Positions 29,928 to 42,088 of a DNA stretch of 64,000 nt are shown here, one piece after another. The position numbers were made by a program, and so were the translations under genes. How positions within the stretch are numbered: the first letter of the stretch is position 1; every line of letters starts with the position of its first letter. Origin of the DNA: Peronospora farinosa (Eukaryota; Oomycota; Peronosporomycetes; Peronosporales; Peronosporaceae). The notes beneath the pieces are model-generated. The model was not told the DNA's origin and searched no databases. It saw only the letters and a list, made by a program, of their open reading frames with translations. Where the stretch lies: positions 421,953-485,952 of the forward strand of contig CANTFK010000766.1 of NCBI GenBank assembly GCA_947646735.1, in the 5' to 3' direction.

Positions 29928-32900
29928 ATGGAAGGCCAATGGCGCTCAGAAATTCCAGAAGACATGCGCAAGACGATGATTACTGAAATGTACGTCTCTC
30001 AGTCTTCTAATCACAGCGTTGTAGTACTTAGTGACCCATCAGCAGACGTCAGAGGAGCTCGATCAAGACAATGATCATACCCCCCTTCCTCCCGCTCCCT
30101 TCCCTTCATATTGCAGACTACCATGTCGTCTTTGCAAAATAAAAGGTTGCTTACATTGTTCCCTATTATAATACTGATGTAGGTATCATGAGCTGGCCCG
30201 TATATCGGGTGAGGTGGATAAGCAGAAAGTGTGGGGATCGGCGGCCAAGTTTGAGCTGATGCTGTGGTCAAGCAGCCCTGATCGGGTACGTTACGTCACA
30301 CCAACACTACACTGTGTAGTGTGACGAATCTGTTACCGTAGTTGACGCTCTTTTGTGCGCACTAGAACTCGTACTTGATGAAAATGCAGAGGAAGATCGT
30401 GAGTCTCAAGAAAAAACAGGGCGCTGGCGACGCCAATTTGATGGCCAACGCAAACAACGTGGTAACGTCCAATTCCATGAATCCCGCAGTCAACGGAATG
30501 GCTCATGGACTCAATATGAACATGAATGCGACCATGAACGCACAGTTCCAGCAGAACAACGCTGTCGCTAGTCAGGCCATGAACAACTTTCAGCAGCAAG
30601 CTCAGGTACAACCACAATCTCAAGTTCAGGCCCATGCTCAAGCTCAGGTACAAGCACAAGCTCAGGCTCAGCAACAGAATGCCGCAGCGTTAGCTGCGAG
30701 TAATGGTGCAACTGTAGGTGCCTCGACCGGTTTCAATGCAGCAGTCGCCGCTGGGTTGAACTCAAGTAATGCCGGTCCGACGGCGGCGGCAAATATTCCT
30801 ACTCCACCCCAGCAGCAGGCGCAGCAATGGTTGCAACGCATCCAAGTGCAGTTTCAAGCCCAACAGCGGCAGCTGATGCATACGCAAAACCAAGAGACAC
30901 AGCAGCTCCGGCAACAGCACATGAATCAGCAACAGCAGCTCTCTCAGCAACAGCAACAGCAAGGTGTTGCTCCTGACATGCGGCGCCAACAACTGCAGAC
31001 ATTACAACAGCAGCATCAACTTGCGCGCACTCGGCTGCAACACCTGCACAAGAGCAAGCAACAGCAGTTACAGAGGAAGCAACAGCAATATCTGATGCAG
31101 AAGCAGCATCAACTTCAGCAGCAGCAACAACAAGGTTCAGTTGCAGCAGCGACAGCAACGGCTTCTACAAATGGTGTTTCCTCTACGGCTATGATGGCTC
31201 CTTCACAAGCTGGTGTGGCGCCTTCCTCGCTGTCTCTTCCTAATGCGACGACGGTGCAGACCTCGGCTCCAACAGTCTCAACGACTCAAGCAGCAGCAAC
31301 ACTCCCCACTGCTCAGCGTGGAGTGAAGCCGGAGCAACTTGCGGATGCACACACCCAACAGGCAGCAATGCGAGACATGCAGCGTGCCCAAAATGCAGCT
31401 CAGATACACGCCGACAATGGATTGACGCATCAGTTGTTTAACGGCACTGCAGCGTCCACAGCATCGTCAACGCCTACTGGTGCGGCTAAAGGAACGGTCA
31501 CAGCTACGACCACAGCAACAACAACTGATAGCAGCAACCAGACTTACGTGGAGAGGCTGAAGGAGACAAAACAGAAATACTGGGACGATTTGGTGATCGT
31601 CTATCGTGAGTTTGAGCGCATGGTGAAACAAAAACCGGCGAACCAGCAGCAAGAGCGTATCAACACCTTCCTCGTGAACTTGAAGCGTATCATAGCGCTG
31701 TTACAGCAGGATCCGTTAAAAGTCACAAGCAACAACAAGAATGACTTGGATCGTGTCGAGGCACATATTCAAAAACAAGTTCTACCTATTTTGGAACGAC
31801 TAAAAAACAAAACACGTGCTGCTGCGGCAACGGCCGGCAACAATGGTTTAGCGGCAGCTCAGCAAGAGCAGATGAAGAAAACTCAGGAAGCACAGCGGCT
31901 AGCGCAGCTGCAGGAACAACAGAAAAAAATGCAAGAACAACAAAAGGCGGAAGCTCAGCGTAAGCTTCTTGAGGAGCAGAAAAAGAAATTGCAGCTTGAA
32001 GCAGCAGCAGCAGCAGCTGCCGTTAAGAAACAAGAGATGCTGGAGCAACAACGCAAACAAAAACAGAAACAACTTCAGGCTCAGCACGCTCAACAACAAG
32101 CTATTTTGCAGCAACAGCAACAACAGCGGCAGCGATTGCTGGCCCAGCAAGCGCAATTAAAGGCTCAAAACCAATTGCGCATGAACGCAGCAGCTCCGCA
32201 GCAGGCTAAAACCGCTGCCGGGACCGTAGATGTGACTCCTTCTGCCATAGCAAATGCGGGGGGCGATCTCACTACCACAAGTACAACAAATGGGACTGAT
32301 GTTTCACCTACTAACGCTTCACTACCGACTCCGATTGACGTACCAGTCTCATTATCGCCTGGAGAGACCAGTACTTCGAGCGGAATGGCGCCATTGACCC
32401 CTGCGCAGTACCGGACGTTCAAGCTCCCCGAGGCACGCAAGCAACAGCTGACGGCCCAGCACGCTAAGCTGCGCGAACAGCAGCAAGAGCTGATCATGCA
32501 GCAAAGTCGAGCCAAGACGCCGTCACATCAGGCAAAACTCGCGCACCAGGCTCAACGCCTTGCGCAGATGACGAACAAGATATCGCAGCAGTTGGTGCAA
32601 TGCAAGCTGGCTGAGGAATACGAACAGTCCAAGAGTATGGGCATGGCCACGGCCGTATCGCAGCCGACACTGGCGCAGTCCACAGCAACGCCAGCTTCGC
32701 TCGACAAGACTATAACTATAAAGCCTGAGATTGCCGCTTCTGGAAACGGCCTCGCTACATCAGCGTCTGAAGTGACAGCACCGGCCACCACTCTTGCTGT
32801 CATTAAGGATGAAACGGCGGCAGTCAGTGCTGTTGCCGCCACTGTTCCGGGGATGACTGCGAAGAAAAACGATGACTTTAAGTCAGTGTTACCCGACATG

Positions 32901-33050
32901 ACAGGACTGGGTGCTTCTGAAAAGCTATTGACTGCGGTAGCTGCTTATGAAAAACACAAACCGGATGTTTTGAAGCGGGGTGCGTTGCGGTTCTCGCGCA
33001 TTGCCGTGACGATCGGCGCCAAGCTCAATACGTCTTACGTGACCTCTTAG
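29928..33050 (+). CDS. MED15: Mediator complex subunit 15-like protein (KIX, Gln-rich)
   Basis: Three exons fit frame and splice sites: 29928-29989, 30183-30285 and 30366-33050, giving 949 residues. The two small 5' exons and the start of exon 3 encode an N-terminal KIX domain (MEGQWRSEIPEDMRKTMITE; YHELARISGEVDKQK; NSYLMKMQRKIVSLKKK). Without them the gene would look like a Gln-rich protein of unknown type. Residues ~70-440 are Gln/Ala-rich with polyQ runs. Residues ~449-530 (YVERLKETKQKYWDDL ... NTFLVNLKRIIALLQ) match the helical region seen in plant and amoeba MED15. A long Gln/Lys coiled-coil stretch follows. Role by family: tail module of Mediator, binding activators through KIX, in the nucleus. 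A TATA box was not evident. Confidence 0.8.
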
Positions 33051-33863
33051 AAACAGGTCAAGGCGGTCGGTTGTGCTCTGTGTAAAAAGAAATTCTGTCT
33101 GGAATGGAGACACGGTCTGCTGTTCAGAGCGTAATTGGAAAAAGATTGAGTGCACATAAAGGAAAGGCATCATGAAGCAAGCACTGAAAGCGAACACATT
33201 ACGAAAAGTGACAGATTGGAAAACTATTGGGTTTGCTTTATTTATGAGGTCATGCTGGTCTAGTTGTTTTGTTCAAGACGTGTGAGTGAGTTCAACAAGT
33301 CATTGCCGCCATGACGTGCACTTTTTGAGCATTGCGGACCCTGTTTTGGAAATTTGCAATGTCTTTGCTTTAATACCTGAGGCTTTCTATGTTGGATTAA
33401 CAATTTTAAATTCAGTTTGTACGTGGATACAATTCGCCCTCGCATACAATACGCAAGTGATTCGATTTTGAATTAAAACTAACCCTGATCATATTTTAGT
33501 GGGTTGTCAAGTATCTTACAGAAGTTGTACATCACACTTACATAATCTTAAGAGTTTAGCAAAACGCCAAAAGAGCAGACGTTATCGCAAAAGGGAACAA
33601 GTCGGACAGTACCTCGTGTCCTCGTAATAACACACCGAGGAATTTATTGCAAGCTTCTCATCCATTGGCATTAGACAATTCGAGCACGAAAACGATTCGT
33701 TTAAAAACGATTTTTCCCATCACTTTCGTTTCAGTGCAGTTGTTTCCGTCTCAAATCGTCTGCTGTCGCATCTAGTCGCTTCACATTACAAAAGCGGCAA
33801 TTTACAAGTAACTAGAGCTTCGTCTCAAGTTTTTTATTGTACTGAGATTTAGGCAAGTATATC
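33051..33863. other. Intergenic between MED15 and the Sds3-like gene
   Basis: This is AT-rich sequence without an open frame over about 60 codons and no recognisable repeat. It holds the 3' UTR of MED15 and the promoter of the next gene. Confidence 0.6.
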
Positions 33864-35088
33864 ATGTCGACAGTCGTGGCGGAGCGACTCTGCCAATCAG
33901 AAATGGGTCCATCCAGTACAGGAGTAAAGTCTCAAGCGTCAGTTGCAAATGGGACGAAAGAGTCTGCATATAGTGCAGCTTCGGAGTCAAAAAGTGTCGA
34001 CATGGACAAGCGAAAAAATGAGGAGCTTTTGGTAAAGAGCAGCAATGCTTCACATGCCAATGGAAAAGCACATTGTGATGATGATGCAATTAGTCAATGC
34101 AAAGTTGAGACCGCGTCGGAGACATCGAGGAAGTTGATGGAACAGGCCAAATCTCGATTGAAAATTCAGATGCAATTTGTCAAAAACGCGAGACGCAAGA
34201 TTCTCGATGAAACACATCCGGATATGGTAGAGAGGTTGCAAGTGGCGGCCCAAGAGCGTGATCATCTGCTATGTGTGGCTAAACAACGGTATGAGTATTT
34301 CAAACACGGAACAGCCGTGATCTATAATTACGAGTGTGACGAGGCCAATTCGGAGTACGATTTGCATTGTGAGAAGCTGCGTCAGGATATGCTGGAGGAG
34401 ATCCACCATGAAATGGAGATTCTCAATGACCAGCGGAAGGGTGGTCACGGCCATGGTAAGGATCTTCGAGTGTATGTGGTTCTTTTCATGTTTTCACTGT
34501 CTTATGATTACATTGAATTGCAGCTCGGACAACGACTCGCAAAACCCGCAGTACTCGTAATAAAACTGGCCTGGAAGCAGGTGTTGTTCCAGAAACAGCG
34601 CAAAAAACTAAGAAACGTGCAGGCTCCGTCTTCCAGCCACTCGAGAACAAGTTGGGTCAGTCGGAAATTGATCATGACGTGCGAGAGCTCACGAGTGTTT
34701 ATGAGGCTACTAAGAAGCGACGCATGGACTTCGACACTGGTACGTGACTAAGCGTGTCATTTAGACTCTCACTGTGTCACTGATGAGTTTGCTTGCTATT
34801 ACAGACTGTAAAATTACCCCCGTGGCCAAATTCTACCGGAATAAGTTCCTGTATCGAGACTGGATCTTTCAAGAGGGCGATGAGGTATATGTGCTTAACT
34901 ACCCTGCGTCGAGTGAGTATGCAGCTGTAATCTGCGGCATCTCGCCTATGGAACTCCTAGTGCTCTCGGAGAAGGGAAAGCACTACCGTTTGGTCATTAT
35001 GGACATTCGACAGGGTCGTGTCGTGCTCACCACGCTGTCATCAGAGCATGCCGCGTCCCGAGACGATCTCGGCGATGCAAGTCCCTAG
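33864..35088 (+). CDS. Sds3-like (SUDS3/BRMS1 family) Sin3-complex protein
   Basis: Three exons: 33864-34455, 34524-34739 and 34805-35088 (introns of 68 and 65 nt; GTAAGG and GTACGT donors), giving 363 residues. The Sds3-like domain spans residues ~88-195: RRKILDETHPDMVERL, VAKQRYEYFKHGTAVIYNYE, LRQDMLEEIHHEMEIL. It is a long helical region that in yeast and animals dimerises and binds Sin3 in histone deacetylase complexes. The third exon encodes a compact beta-rich segment (FQEGDEVYVLN, YAAVICGISPMELLVLSE, GRVVLTTL) that looks like a Tudor/SH3-type fold. Expected in the nucleus. The gene converges on the FMC1-like gene. Confidence 0.8.
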
Positions 35089-35287
35089 AACACCGCTATA
35101 GTTTCCAGTATCAAGCTTGTACTTGTCCTTGGCCTTTCACCATCTGTCATAATTTTGCTTATCACATCAACAGTTGCTTTAAAGACAACATGCGGTGCTA
35201 TAAAATTGCTTAGTAGCGTAGCTGCATCCATTGGTGTCTAATGAATCCTATACTGCGTCATGAAACTTCCAGCGATCCTAAAGGCGA

Positions 35288-35892
35288 TTACTGTCCCATT
35301 GCAGCCTCTTTTGCCCGCTTGTCGGCAAGATATTTGGCCGCCGCCTCCTTTAGCTCCTCCTTATCCCGCTTCTCGGCGTACATCTCCGGCACCTCAAGAC
35401 CAACACGACGTGCCGACCGGTTGACCATTTCCTCACCCGAAAGCGTTTTTTCAAGACCAGCATCCAAAGCCCACAAGTGCTAAAAAACAAGACCAAAAAA
35501 GTCAGTTTATTGACCACAAAGTTGGAAGAAATACATCGATTTGTCATTAATTATGCACGTACCCGCTGCTCTTGGACGCCCTGTAACAACATCAAGTAGT
35601 CACTGGCTTCCAATCGGTATGCGCGCATTTTCGTACGGTCATTCTCGTGTTGTCGAGCTCGATACTACAAAATAAAAAAAGAGTTTTCTTGTTAGATAAT
35701 GTCCGATGGAGAAATGAGAGTGTAATTTTATGGCATTAACAAGTTAAGATACCGAACCTGCGCGAGAATCTGCTGCGAAAACTTGCAGTTGCGGATAGAA
35801 TCCTGTGATCCGCGTGTACGCGTCACACGTAGCAGCGAGCGCAGGTTTTTAAGCACGTCCGTCTTGGAGCCGACGCGCAAACCTCTTGCCAT
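35288..35892 (-). CDS. FMC1: FMC1-like (LYR-type) mitochondrial protein
   Basis: Three exons on the minus strand: 35758-35892, 35563-35664 and 35288-35479 (introns of 93 and 83 nt), giving 142 residues. The first exon gives KTDVLKNLRSLLRVTR and the second ENDRTKMRAYRLEASDYLMLL. The third contains NRSARRVGLEVPEMY. The order 'LR.LLR ... A.DYL.LL ... A..VGL..P' matches FMC1/C7orf55, a LYR-related factor needed for F1-ATPase assembly in mitochondria. The C-terminal KRDKEELKEAAAKYLADKR is a charged extension not usual for the family. Family assignment rests on short motifs. Confidence 0.6.
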
Positions 35893-38304
35893 GATGATAG
35901 TTTAGCGTTTAGAAATAATGACGATGTGGTCCACAAAGAGATTAGAAATTTAAGTATTACACCGCTAGCCCAAATTTAAATGTCTTTAAATGTGCTATAA
36001 ATTCTAATAACGCCTAGTTTAATATTATGCAAACCTATTATAATCTAATTAGGCAGAATGTTCAGCACCTTCTTTTCTTTTTGTATGTGACATTAATAAT
36101 TAGAATGTCATGGCTGTCCCAGAGGCCGGCATTCTATGCAAGTTCAGGCGCGTGGCTGGCCAACAAGGTCAACACAGCGACTTCTATCATAGTTCAAGCA
36201 TGTTGCCGCTGCTTCAAAAGCTCCTGTGCGTCGAATTTGCCAACAGACAGACCATAATGCCCGAACCAGCAGAAGGGCAAACAGCAATTTGAAAGCCAAA
36301 ATTTATAAAAAATCGAGACGCTGTAATATTTTTTAAACATTGTTTAAAATTGGCATCTGACCCATCAGATTTTATTAGAGGCTAGTTAGCCAAAGATATA
36401 TGTTAGTACAGCCCTTCAAATCCCTGGTGCAGAATTGGATACTTTCGTGAATTTTCAAATAATTCAAAAAAAATGATTTTACCATTCGCTAATTATACAT
36501 AAAACGTAAATATACTTAGGCTAAGTTTATGGAAGGCATCTCACTAAATAGGTATAATTTGCATTTTCTCGACATTATCACTACAGAAAGGATTATCTGT
36601 AATATGAGATTTGGCGTTGCATGCCGAGCATGCGAGATTTGAGTATTTGACAGTCAGTTTCTAACCCGAAACCAAGCTTAGCAGCTTCGATATGTAGCAG
36701 ATCTATCGTCCTATACTAGCATACCTTTTATCCGTTCTATTGCCTTCTTGTCGGCTTTTTGCGCTAATGTTATCGACTGATGAAACTAAGACGGTTCTTA
36801 AAGGCTACACGCAGCAGGATGGTCGCTCCGACGTCATCGACATTCTGGTGTAGACCTTGAGCAACGCAAACCTTGTTCAATGAGGACGTAACCACTATAC
36901 TCACAACGCCCTACGAGGGCGCCTACGCGATTTATGTTCCATCGCTTCGCTTGTTTCGTGCCGACAAGGTCGTGAATGTATAATCATTATGATGAAACTT
37001 AAATTTCATTCCGTAACACAGCAAGCAAGTTTAACGTTGCACGACGTCCTTACAATCGTATTAGAAGAGCACACCAAAAACTACTTGCATGCCCATGAAC
37101 CTCACATTTGGTGTTGCCTGATGCCAAACTGGACACGATCATATTTTTTTGGACCAGCAACGCACTGTAACAATAAAACAGCCGTCGAGCTCTTGCAGTG
37201 GGTAATTCCAGCACATCTACCTGTTGTAGAAACAAGTGTGTTGCCCACTCAATGGGGATCTCATGCTGACTGTAACAATGCTACTGGACTATGTCAGCTT
37301 GATTTGAACTCGATGTGAATGGCTTTGTCAACACCGATGAATGGAAGCGTGGCCACAGACCTTGCTGAAGACACCCGCACGGGCATTACTCTCTTAATGT
37401 TATCTGACAGCATCATCCCTCACCAGTCTAACAAGAACGCTGTCATGGTCGGGTGCGGCCGTCAAAGTCTTATTTTGACTGCTTTCACCGGGTCGAGCTT
37501 TGCCAGCTACGAGGGTCTGAGCACTGTCTAGAACACCTGCTGCTCTCGGAGGTTGCGGAAAGTCGTCCGCATCGGCGCTGATTAATAATTGCAGACGACG
37601 CCGTCTACCAGCGTGTGTATGGGTACTATCGTTTTTCTGTATTTGCAATTCCTGCAAAAACGTAGTCGTGGTATATTACAGTGTCAGTACGACTTATTTG
37701 GCAAACATTGAGAATTTGCTGTCCGTAGTCGACCATGATACGTCTTAGTGTAAAGTAAAGTGTATAATAGACCGTCAGCTTTGCTGACAATCATCTTTGC
37801 TGAGTGTGCAAGCATCGCTGTGGTGACCGATGCTAAACGCAGACAAAAGGACGGTACCTCGCTTTGTAGATGCAGTTCTATTTGTTACTGCCAATTTAAA
37901 CAGTTCTTGAGTAGCAAAGTGCCATTGGAAGAATGAGCTTACAAGATCTGCAACCTTGTGCTAGAAAAGAATTGAGGTGGTCACGCAGCTCGGTGTCACA
38001 CGAATATACATAATGAATATTCCCTTTTGTTGTGTTGGAGTGTCAGTCCGACAGGCATGAGTCTATGTCGAGCTATACGACTTCGTACTTCATGATCTTC
38101 GATACATGTAAGTGTCAGATATTTCGTGACGCGGTAAATACTAGGTGGTTTTGGCGCTCAGCTGATCGAATTGTGTAGTCATTGCAGATCCTTCAGAAAA
38201 ACGCATCGAATGAACGGATGGTAGTGTAACGCTAGCGTGCAAAGAAACACAATGTCCTGCCGGCCTTAGCTGGTAGATATCGGTGGACTAGTCGCTTATG
38301 GTAC
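35893..38304. other. No confident gene
   Basis: Very AT-rich from 35900 to 36700. Around 37000-37530 two open stretches occur (109 and 70 codons). One (TAVELLQWVIPAHLPVV ... QWGSHADC) faintly recalls a decayed Gypsy integrase, too weakly to call. Nothing else is recognisable. Confidence 0.4.
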
Positions 38305-38400
38305 AAGCGCGGCAACATATTCATCATTGAGCATGTTTTGTCAGGCTAAAATGAAGAAGGAGGCATCATTTGGAATGCCCCGCCGCTCGAATATATTTTT
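38305..38400 (+). pseudogene. Fragment of a type II NADH dehydrogenase gene
   Basis: Plus-strand sequence matches the middle of the dehydrogenase genes in this window. It has GGCAACAT, then GTCAGG, then ATGCCCCGCCGCTCGAA, with about 12 bp missing between. This corresponds to the GNILTNQYCQ ... GMPRRSN part of the protein. It lies opposite in direction to the full gene 400 bp away and has stops. A second fragment with the same deletion lies at 41830-42088. Confidence 0.6.
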
Positions 38401-38454
38401 TCATTTCAGACGCGTGGCTGCAAAAAATAGTCAATCATTTACCGACTTGCCATC

Positions 38455-40340
38455 TGCATCCAGAGCTTGTTGCACAACATTTTGTAAAGGAAGAACCTCT
38501 GCCGGTAGCTCAAATGTCTGTTATCCACAGTGTCCAATATTACGTATCTGCGATACAACTTAAATTGCTAATCTTCTGGATGATCTTGATGCTTCGTCGG
38601 CATCGATCAAGACAGGCAGGATTTAAGTCCGGTTTGTCGCGTCCGCAATCTTCTTGCAGACCGCAATTGAACTAGAGCTAGAAGACAAGAAAATGCAGTC
38701 GCATTGCACGAAAACAACTGAAGTAAAGGCGCACGAAAAGCTCATTAGTCAAACGAAGCGTGTCTATATCTGCGCTCTTCCATCTAGAACTTAGACACGT
38801 CACGGCCCACGAGAATCGCCTTAAGCCAGTCTAGCGGCACCTGCAAACGGAGTCGCCAGCTTCCCAGCATGGTCAAATAAGCACTACGCCACAGAAACCA
38901 GGCCTTCCAGCCAGTGAGCGTTATTCTGCCGTCGACTCTGGGGCGCGCCTCGAAAAGACCTTCATAAGAACCCAAGTACGCCATCATGCCCTTGCTGTGG
39001 AAAGTGTACGGTTTTGCCGGCACCGAGTGCTTACCGCGGAACAGCGAAGTAAGGTAATTCGCCTGGGACTGCGCCTTTTGGGCCGTAGCCGGCAGCGGGT
39101 AATCCAAAATCTCGGCACAGTCACCAATCGAGAAGACGTTGGAGCGGCATGGCATACCCCATGGGGCCTTATCTTCGACCTCAGGAGCACCCAACACCTG
39201 ACAGTACTGGTTAGTCAAGATGTTGCCACGCTTGCTCTTTTCAAACACCGTGAGAGATTTGGTGAGCTCGTTCGGTCCCACTCCAGCGGTCCACACGACA
39301 AGACCGGCTGGGATCTTTTCGCCACCGTCAACTGTGACTCCGTTCGCTGTGACTTCAATGCAGTTCTTTTTGATAATCTCCATCGTTTTGCGTTTCTGGA
39401 TCTTAAGCAGTGCCACAGCACGCAGGTGTTTGTCAAATCCGCTCAGAATCTCACCAGAGTCCACCAGCGTCACATTTAGGTGCTTGGATGTCTCCGGATA
39501 CTTGTGTACTAAGTCCTGCAGCACGAAATCGTACAGCTCAGCGCAGAATTCGATGCCGGTCGGGCCTCCACCGACCACGACAAAATGTAGCAGACGCTTC
39601 TTTTCCACCGGTGTCACACCTGGCTGTGTAGCGACCTCAAAGTTATCGAGAATGCGATTTCGAATCTTCTGCGCGTGATGGATCTCCTTGAGGAAGAAAG
39701 CGTGCTTTTTCACACCAGGCAGTCCGAATGTCAGTGGCATCGAGCCACAAGCCAGTACCAGGGCATCGTACTTGATGTCGTACTTGCGGTTGCAACTCAC
39801 AGCACTAATAGCCGACTCGACATTCAGGACTTTATGCTCCGGGTCGACGTTGTGCACATTGGCAAGGTGAAAGTCACCTTCGTGACTGAGCATGCTGTCA
39901 CGCAGCGGCTCAATAATAGATCGGAATTCCAGTGTCCCCACCGTCGTGCTAGCCAGCAATGGCGTGTACAGGAAGTGCTGCAAACAATCGAACAACTTTT
40001 GGGTGAGTGGGGCCTAGTATTGGTAGCTGAGGCTGCAAACGTACGTTGCGCTTGGAGACGATGACGAGGTCCACGGGTCGGCCAATGTTCTCCTCGATAT
40101 CTACGAGGTGTTTGCGGCATTGCATGAACATTTTGTAGCCGGCCCAGCCCGTGCCAACGATCACAAGCTGGAAATTCTCAGGCTTCTTGGTTTCGTCCTG
40201 CCGAACGTCCAACGACGACGACGTGCGCTTCCACCACGAGGTGCTAGTGCTGCGGGCAGTTTTAGTCACGTTGGTTAGGTGACGAGCCAACATTCTTAAG
40301 GAAGTAGGTTTTATAAAGTAGCTAATGGAAGTAAATGAGA
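38455..40340 (-). repeat. Inverted segmental duplication, copy 1
   Basis: The whole dehydrogenase gene plus about 330 bp downstream and about 45 bp upstream matches 60487-62360 in inverted orientation. Matching flanks include the AACCTCTGCCGGTAGCT block (38496 region against the reverse complement near 62305) and TTAGCTACT/CTACTTCCT upstream. Intron position and length (67 nt) are the same in both copies. Confidence 0.88.
38784..40293 (-). CDS. Type II (alternative) NADH dehydrogenase, copy 1
   Basis: Two exons, 40045-40293 and 38784-39977 (67-nt intron), give 480 residues. The N-terminus (MLARHLTNVTKTARSTSTSW) is rich in Arg/Ser/Thr and fits a mitochondrial presequence. GTGWAG at residues 48-53 region is the first dinucleotide fold (FAD). 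VVVGGGPTGIEFCAEL at ~217-231 is the second (NADH). SIGDCAEILD binds FAD near the C-terminus, and SWRLRLQVPLDWLKAILVGRD is the membrane-binding tail. The enzyme passes electrons from NADH to ubiquinone without proton pumping. No EF-hand is visible. Compared with copy 2 about 20 residues differ (for example VKKHAFF/VEEHAFF and PRVDG/PSDDG). It is divergent from the ING gene. Confidence 0.9.
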
Positions 40341-40623
40341 CGATGCAATTGGGACGAGACTTATACTAGGAAATGCAGCTATGCGAGAGAAGAGGCAAGT
40401 AACTAACTGTATCAAGGACTGTCAAGGACTAGAAGAGCTAAGAATCAAGGGCATGGTGCTTGTCAAATAAAAGAATGACAATTGGGAAGAAAAATGAATA
40501 AGACAATAAATGGTGTTAAAACAATAGCAGCAAAAAGAGAAAATCGCGATAACATTATCACAATACCATTTAATTGTAAATTTTGACTAAGTTCGGTTTT
40601 CTCTTTTACAAGAATCGGACACC
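40294..40623. promoter_or_regulatory. Divergent promoter region: NADH dehydrogenase and ING genes
   Basis: This 330-bp AT-rich spacer lies between two divergently transcribed start codons. The 45 bp next to the dehydrogenase are shared with its duplicate, but the rest is not. The two dehydrogenase copies therefore probably have different promoters. No specific motif was assigned. Confidence 0.5.
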
Positions 40624-41564
40624 ATGGGCACCTATGTCGAGGACTGCTTGGAGAGTATGTACATGCTGCCGTCCGAGATCAAGCGTAATTTTGACCTGAT
40701 GCGGGACTTAGACAAGGTGCATTCACCTGATTATATTCGCTCTTGCGCCTGTTCTAATGTCCATCTCCTTCCCATATACAGACATCCTATCCACTTTTCG
40801 AAGACCTTAAAAGTGAGCAAAAAGCGTACTTAATCGAATCTCGACAAAAGGTGCTTGCACGATGCAACGACACAACAAAAGGTGAACCTACTGAGCAAGA
40901 ATTGCGAGAACTTATTGGCGCCAATAAACAACTTGAGAGCTTGAAGGAAAAACATGCTCTAGTTGTGCAGAAACTGGACGAGAAGATTGCTATTGCAGCT
41001 CAGAGTTACGATATTGTTGATCACCATATTCGTCGATTAGACAGAGAGCTGGAGAGTTATGTAGCACTTCTTAAGGCCAATGGTGAGTATCAAGAAGATA
41101 GCAGACCCCAACGCAAGAAACAGAAGATGACTACTGCTACTACAGTACATCAATTGTACCACACTAATCAGAGCCATGCAACACCTCATATGGCCAATGT
41201 TCGCAGCAAACACAATACAGTTGCAGCTGCTAGTGCTGGTATGAAGGACAAGTCAGCAATATCGGTGGTGTCAAAAGCTTTGAGTGGAGGAAGCTCATCG
41301 TCGAGAAAGAAAACGGTTGCAGAGACTACTGTGGCGGTACCAGTTGCGACAGATCAGGTGCTTTTGGCCTCGGAGGATCTACCCATTGACCCAAACGAAC
41401 CTATATATTGCAGTTGCCGACGTGTGTCGTTTGGGCAAATGGTGGGCTGCGACAACGACGACTGCAAGTATGAGTGGTTCCACTTTGGCTGTGTGGGACT
41501 CACGGACCAACCGGCAGGCAAGTGGTACTGTCACGATTGCAAGCCTCAGCTGGGAATCAAGTAA
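40624..41564 (+). CDS. ING-family PHD-finger protein
   Basis: Two exons, 40624-40716 and 40782-41564 (65-nt intron), give 291 residues. The N-terminal ING domain has [20 protein letters not shown] and LMRDLDK (exon 1), then a coiled coil ([17 protein letters not shown]). The linker is Ser/Thr/Ala-rich and basic. The C-terminal PHD finger, residues ~241-285, has the full C4HC3 set: CSC, CDNDDC, WFHFGC, WYCHDC, with the aromatic and acidic residues typical of H3K4me3 readers. ING proteins are chromatin readers in histone acetyltransferase or Sin3/HDAC complexes. An Sds3-like partner gene lies 6 kb upstream, which may be coincidence. Confidence 0.9.
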
Positions 41565-41829
41565 GTAGCTATTTGCACTTGAGACGGACATTAAATATTG
41601 CATACGGTATATTCGAGATCGAACTTAATCACATTTTGTATGAGTCGTTGAATATTATAATTTTGTTTTCTCTTAAGAAAATGGGGGGTTTTTCCCACGA
41701 GCACAGATACAACATCACGCCCTAGATGTTTCACAGCCCTGCTGTGTAAAGTTGCATTCTTGTCGCACAGCAGTATCAGGAATATTAACATGCATTTGGC
41801 TGTCACCAATATCAGAATATCAGCACGGT

Positions 41830-42088
41830 CACCAATAACACTTGTTTGAGCGGAGAAGCATTCCAAATGATGCCTTCTTTTCATCTCAGCCTGACAAAAC
41901 ATGCTGAATGATGAAGATGTTGCCGCAATACGTACATTATAAGCGACTATGAGGGCCTTAGGAACCATGTGTTTGCTTACACTGTCATCCGTAACCTCGA
42001 TGCTGTTTTTTCTAAAGGATTTGCATATGGCTACACGACTCGATCTACTGAGCGTCACAGTGCCTAGCTCCACTTCAAGCTTACACAT
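41830..42088 (-). pseudogene. Decayed type II NADH dehydrogenase fragment
   Basis: The minus strand reads RKNSIEVTDDSV, against KKNCIEVTANGV in the full gene. It continues through a CQAEMK block and VIGDRADIL, against SIGDCAEIL. Nucleotide landmarks GGCAACAT, GTCAGG, GAGATG and CCGCTC keep their order. The frame is still open over 165 codons (41591-42088) but key residues are changed. It shares a deletion with the fragment at 38305-38400, so the two fragments are copies of one another. Confidence 0.65.

Noticed and set aside
30799..32156. Long antisense frames over the Gln-rich part of MED15 (Leu- and Ala-rich)
   Set aside because: They are the mirror of CAG/CAA repeats and have no independent signal.
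36000..36700. AT-rich stretch as a possible replication origin or centromere piece
   Set aside because: No repeat structure or consensus to support either; AT richness alone is not enough.
36989..37318. Open stretch resembling a Gypsy integrase (TAVELLQWV ... QWGSHADC)
   Set aside because: Catalytic and zinc residues are absent and similarity is limited to a few residues; too weak to annotate.
39220..39678. Antisense frames within both NADH dehydrogenase copies (39220-39678 and 61137-61595)
   Set aside because: Present in both only because the sense genes are duplicates; composition is that of a complement of coding DNA.
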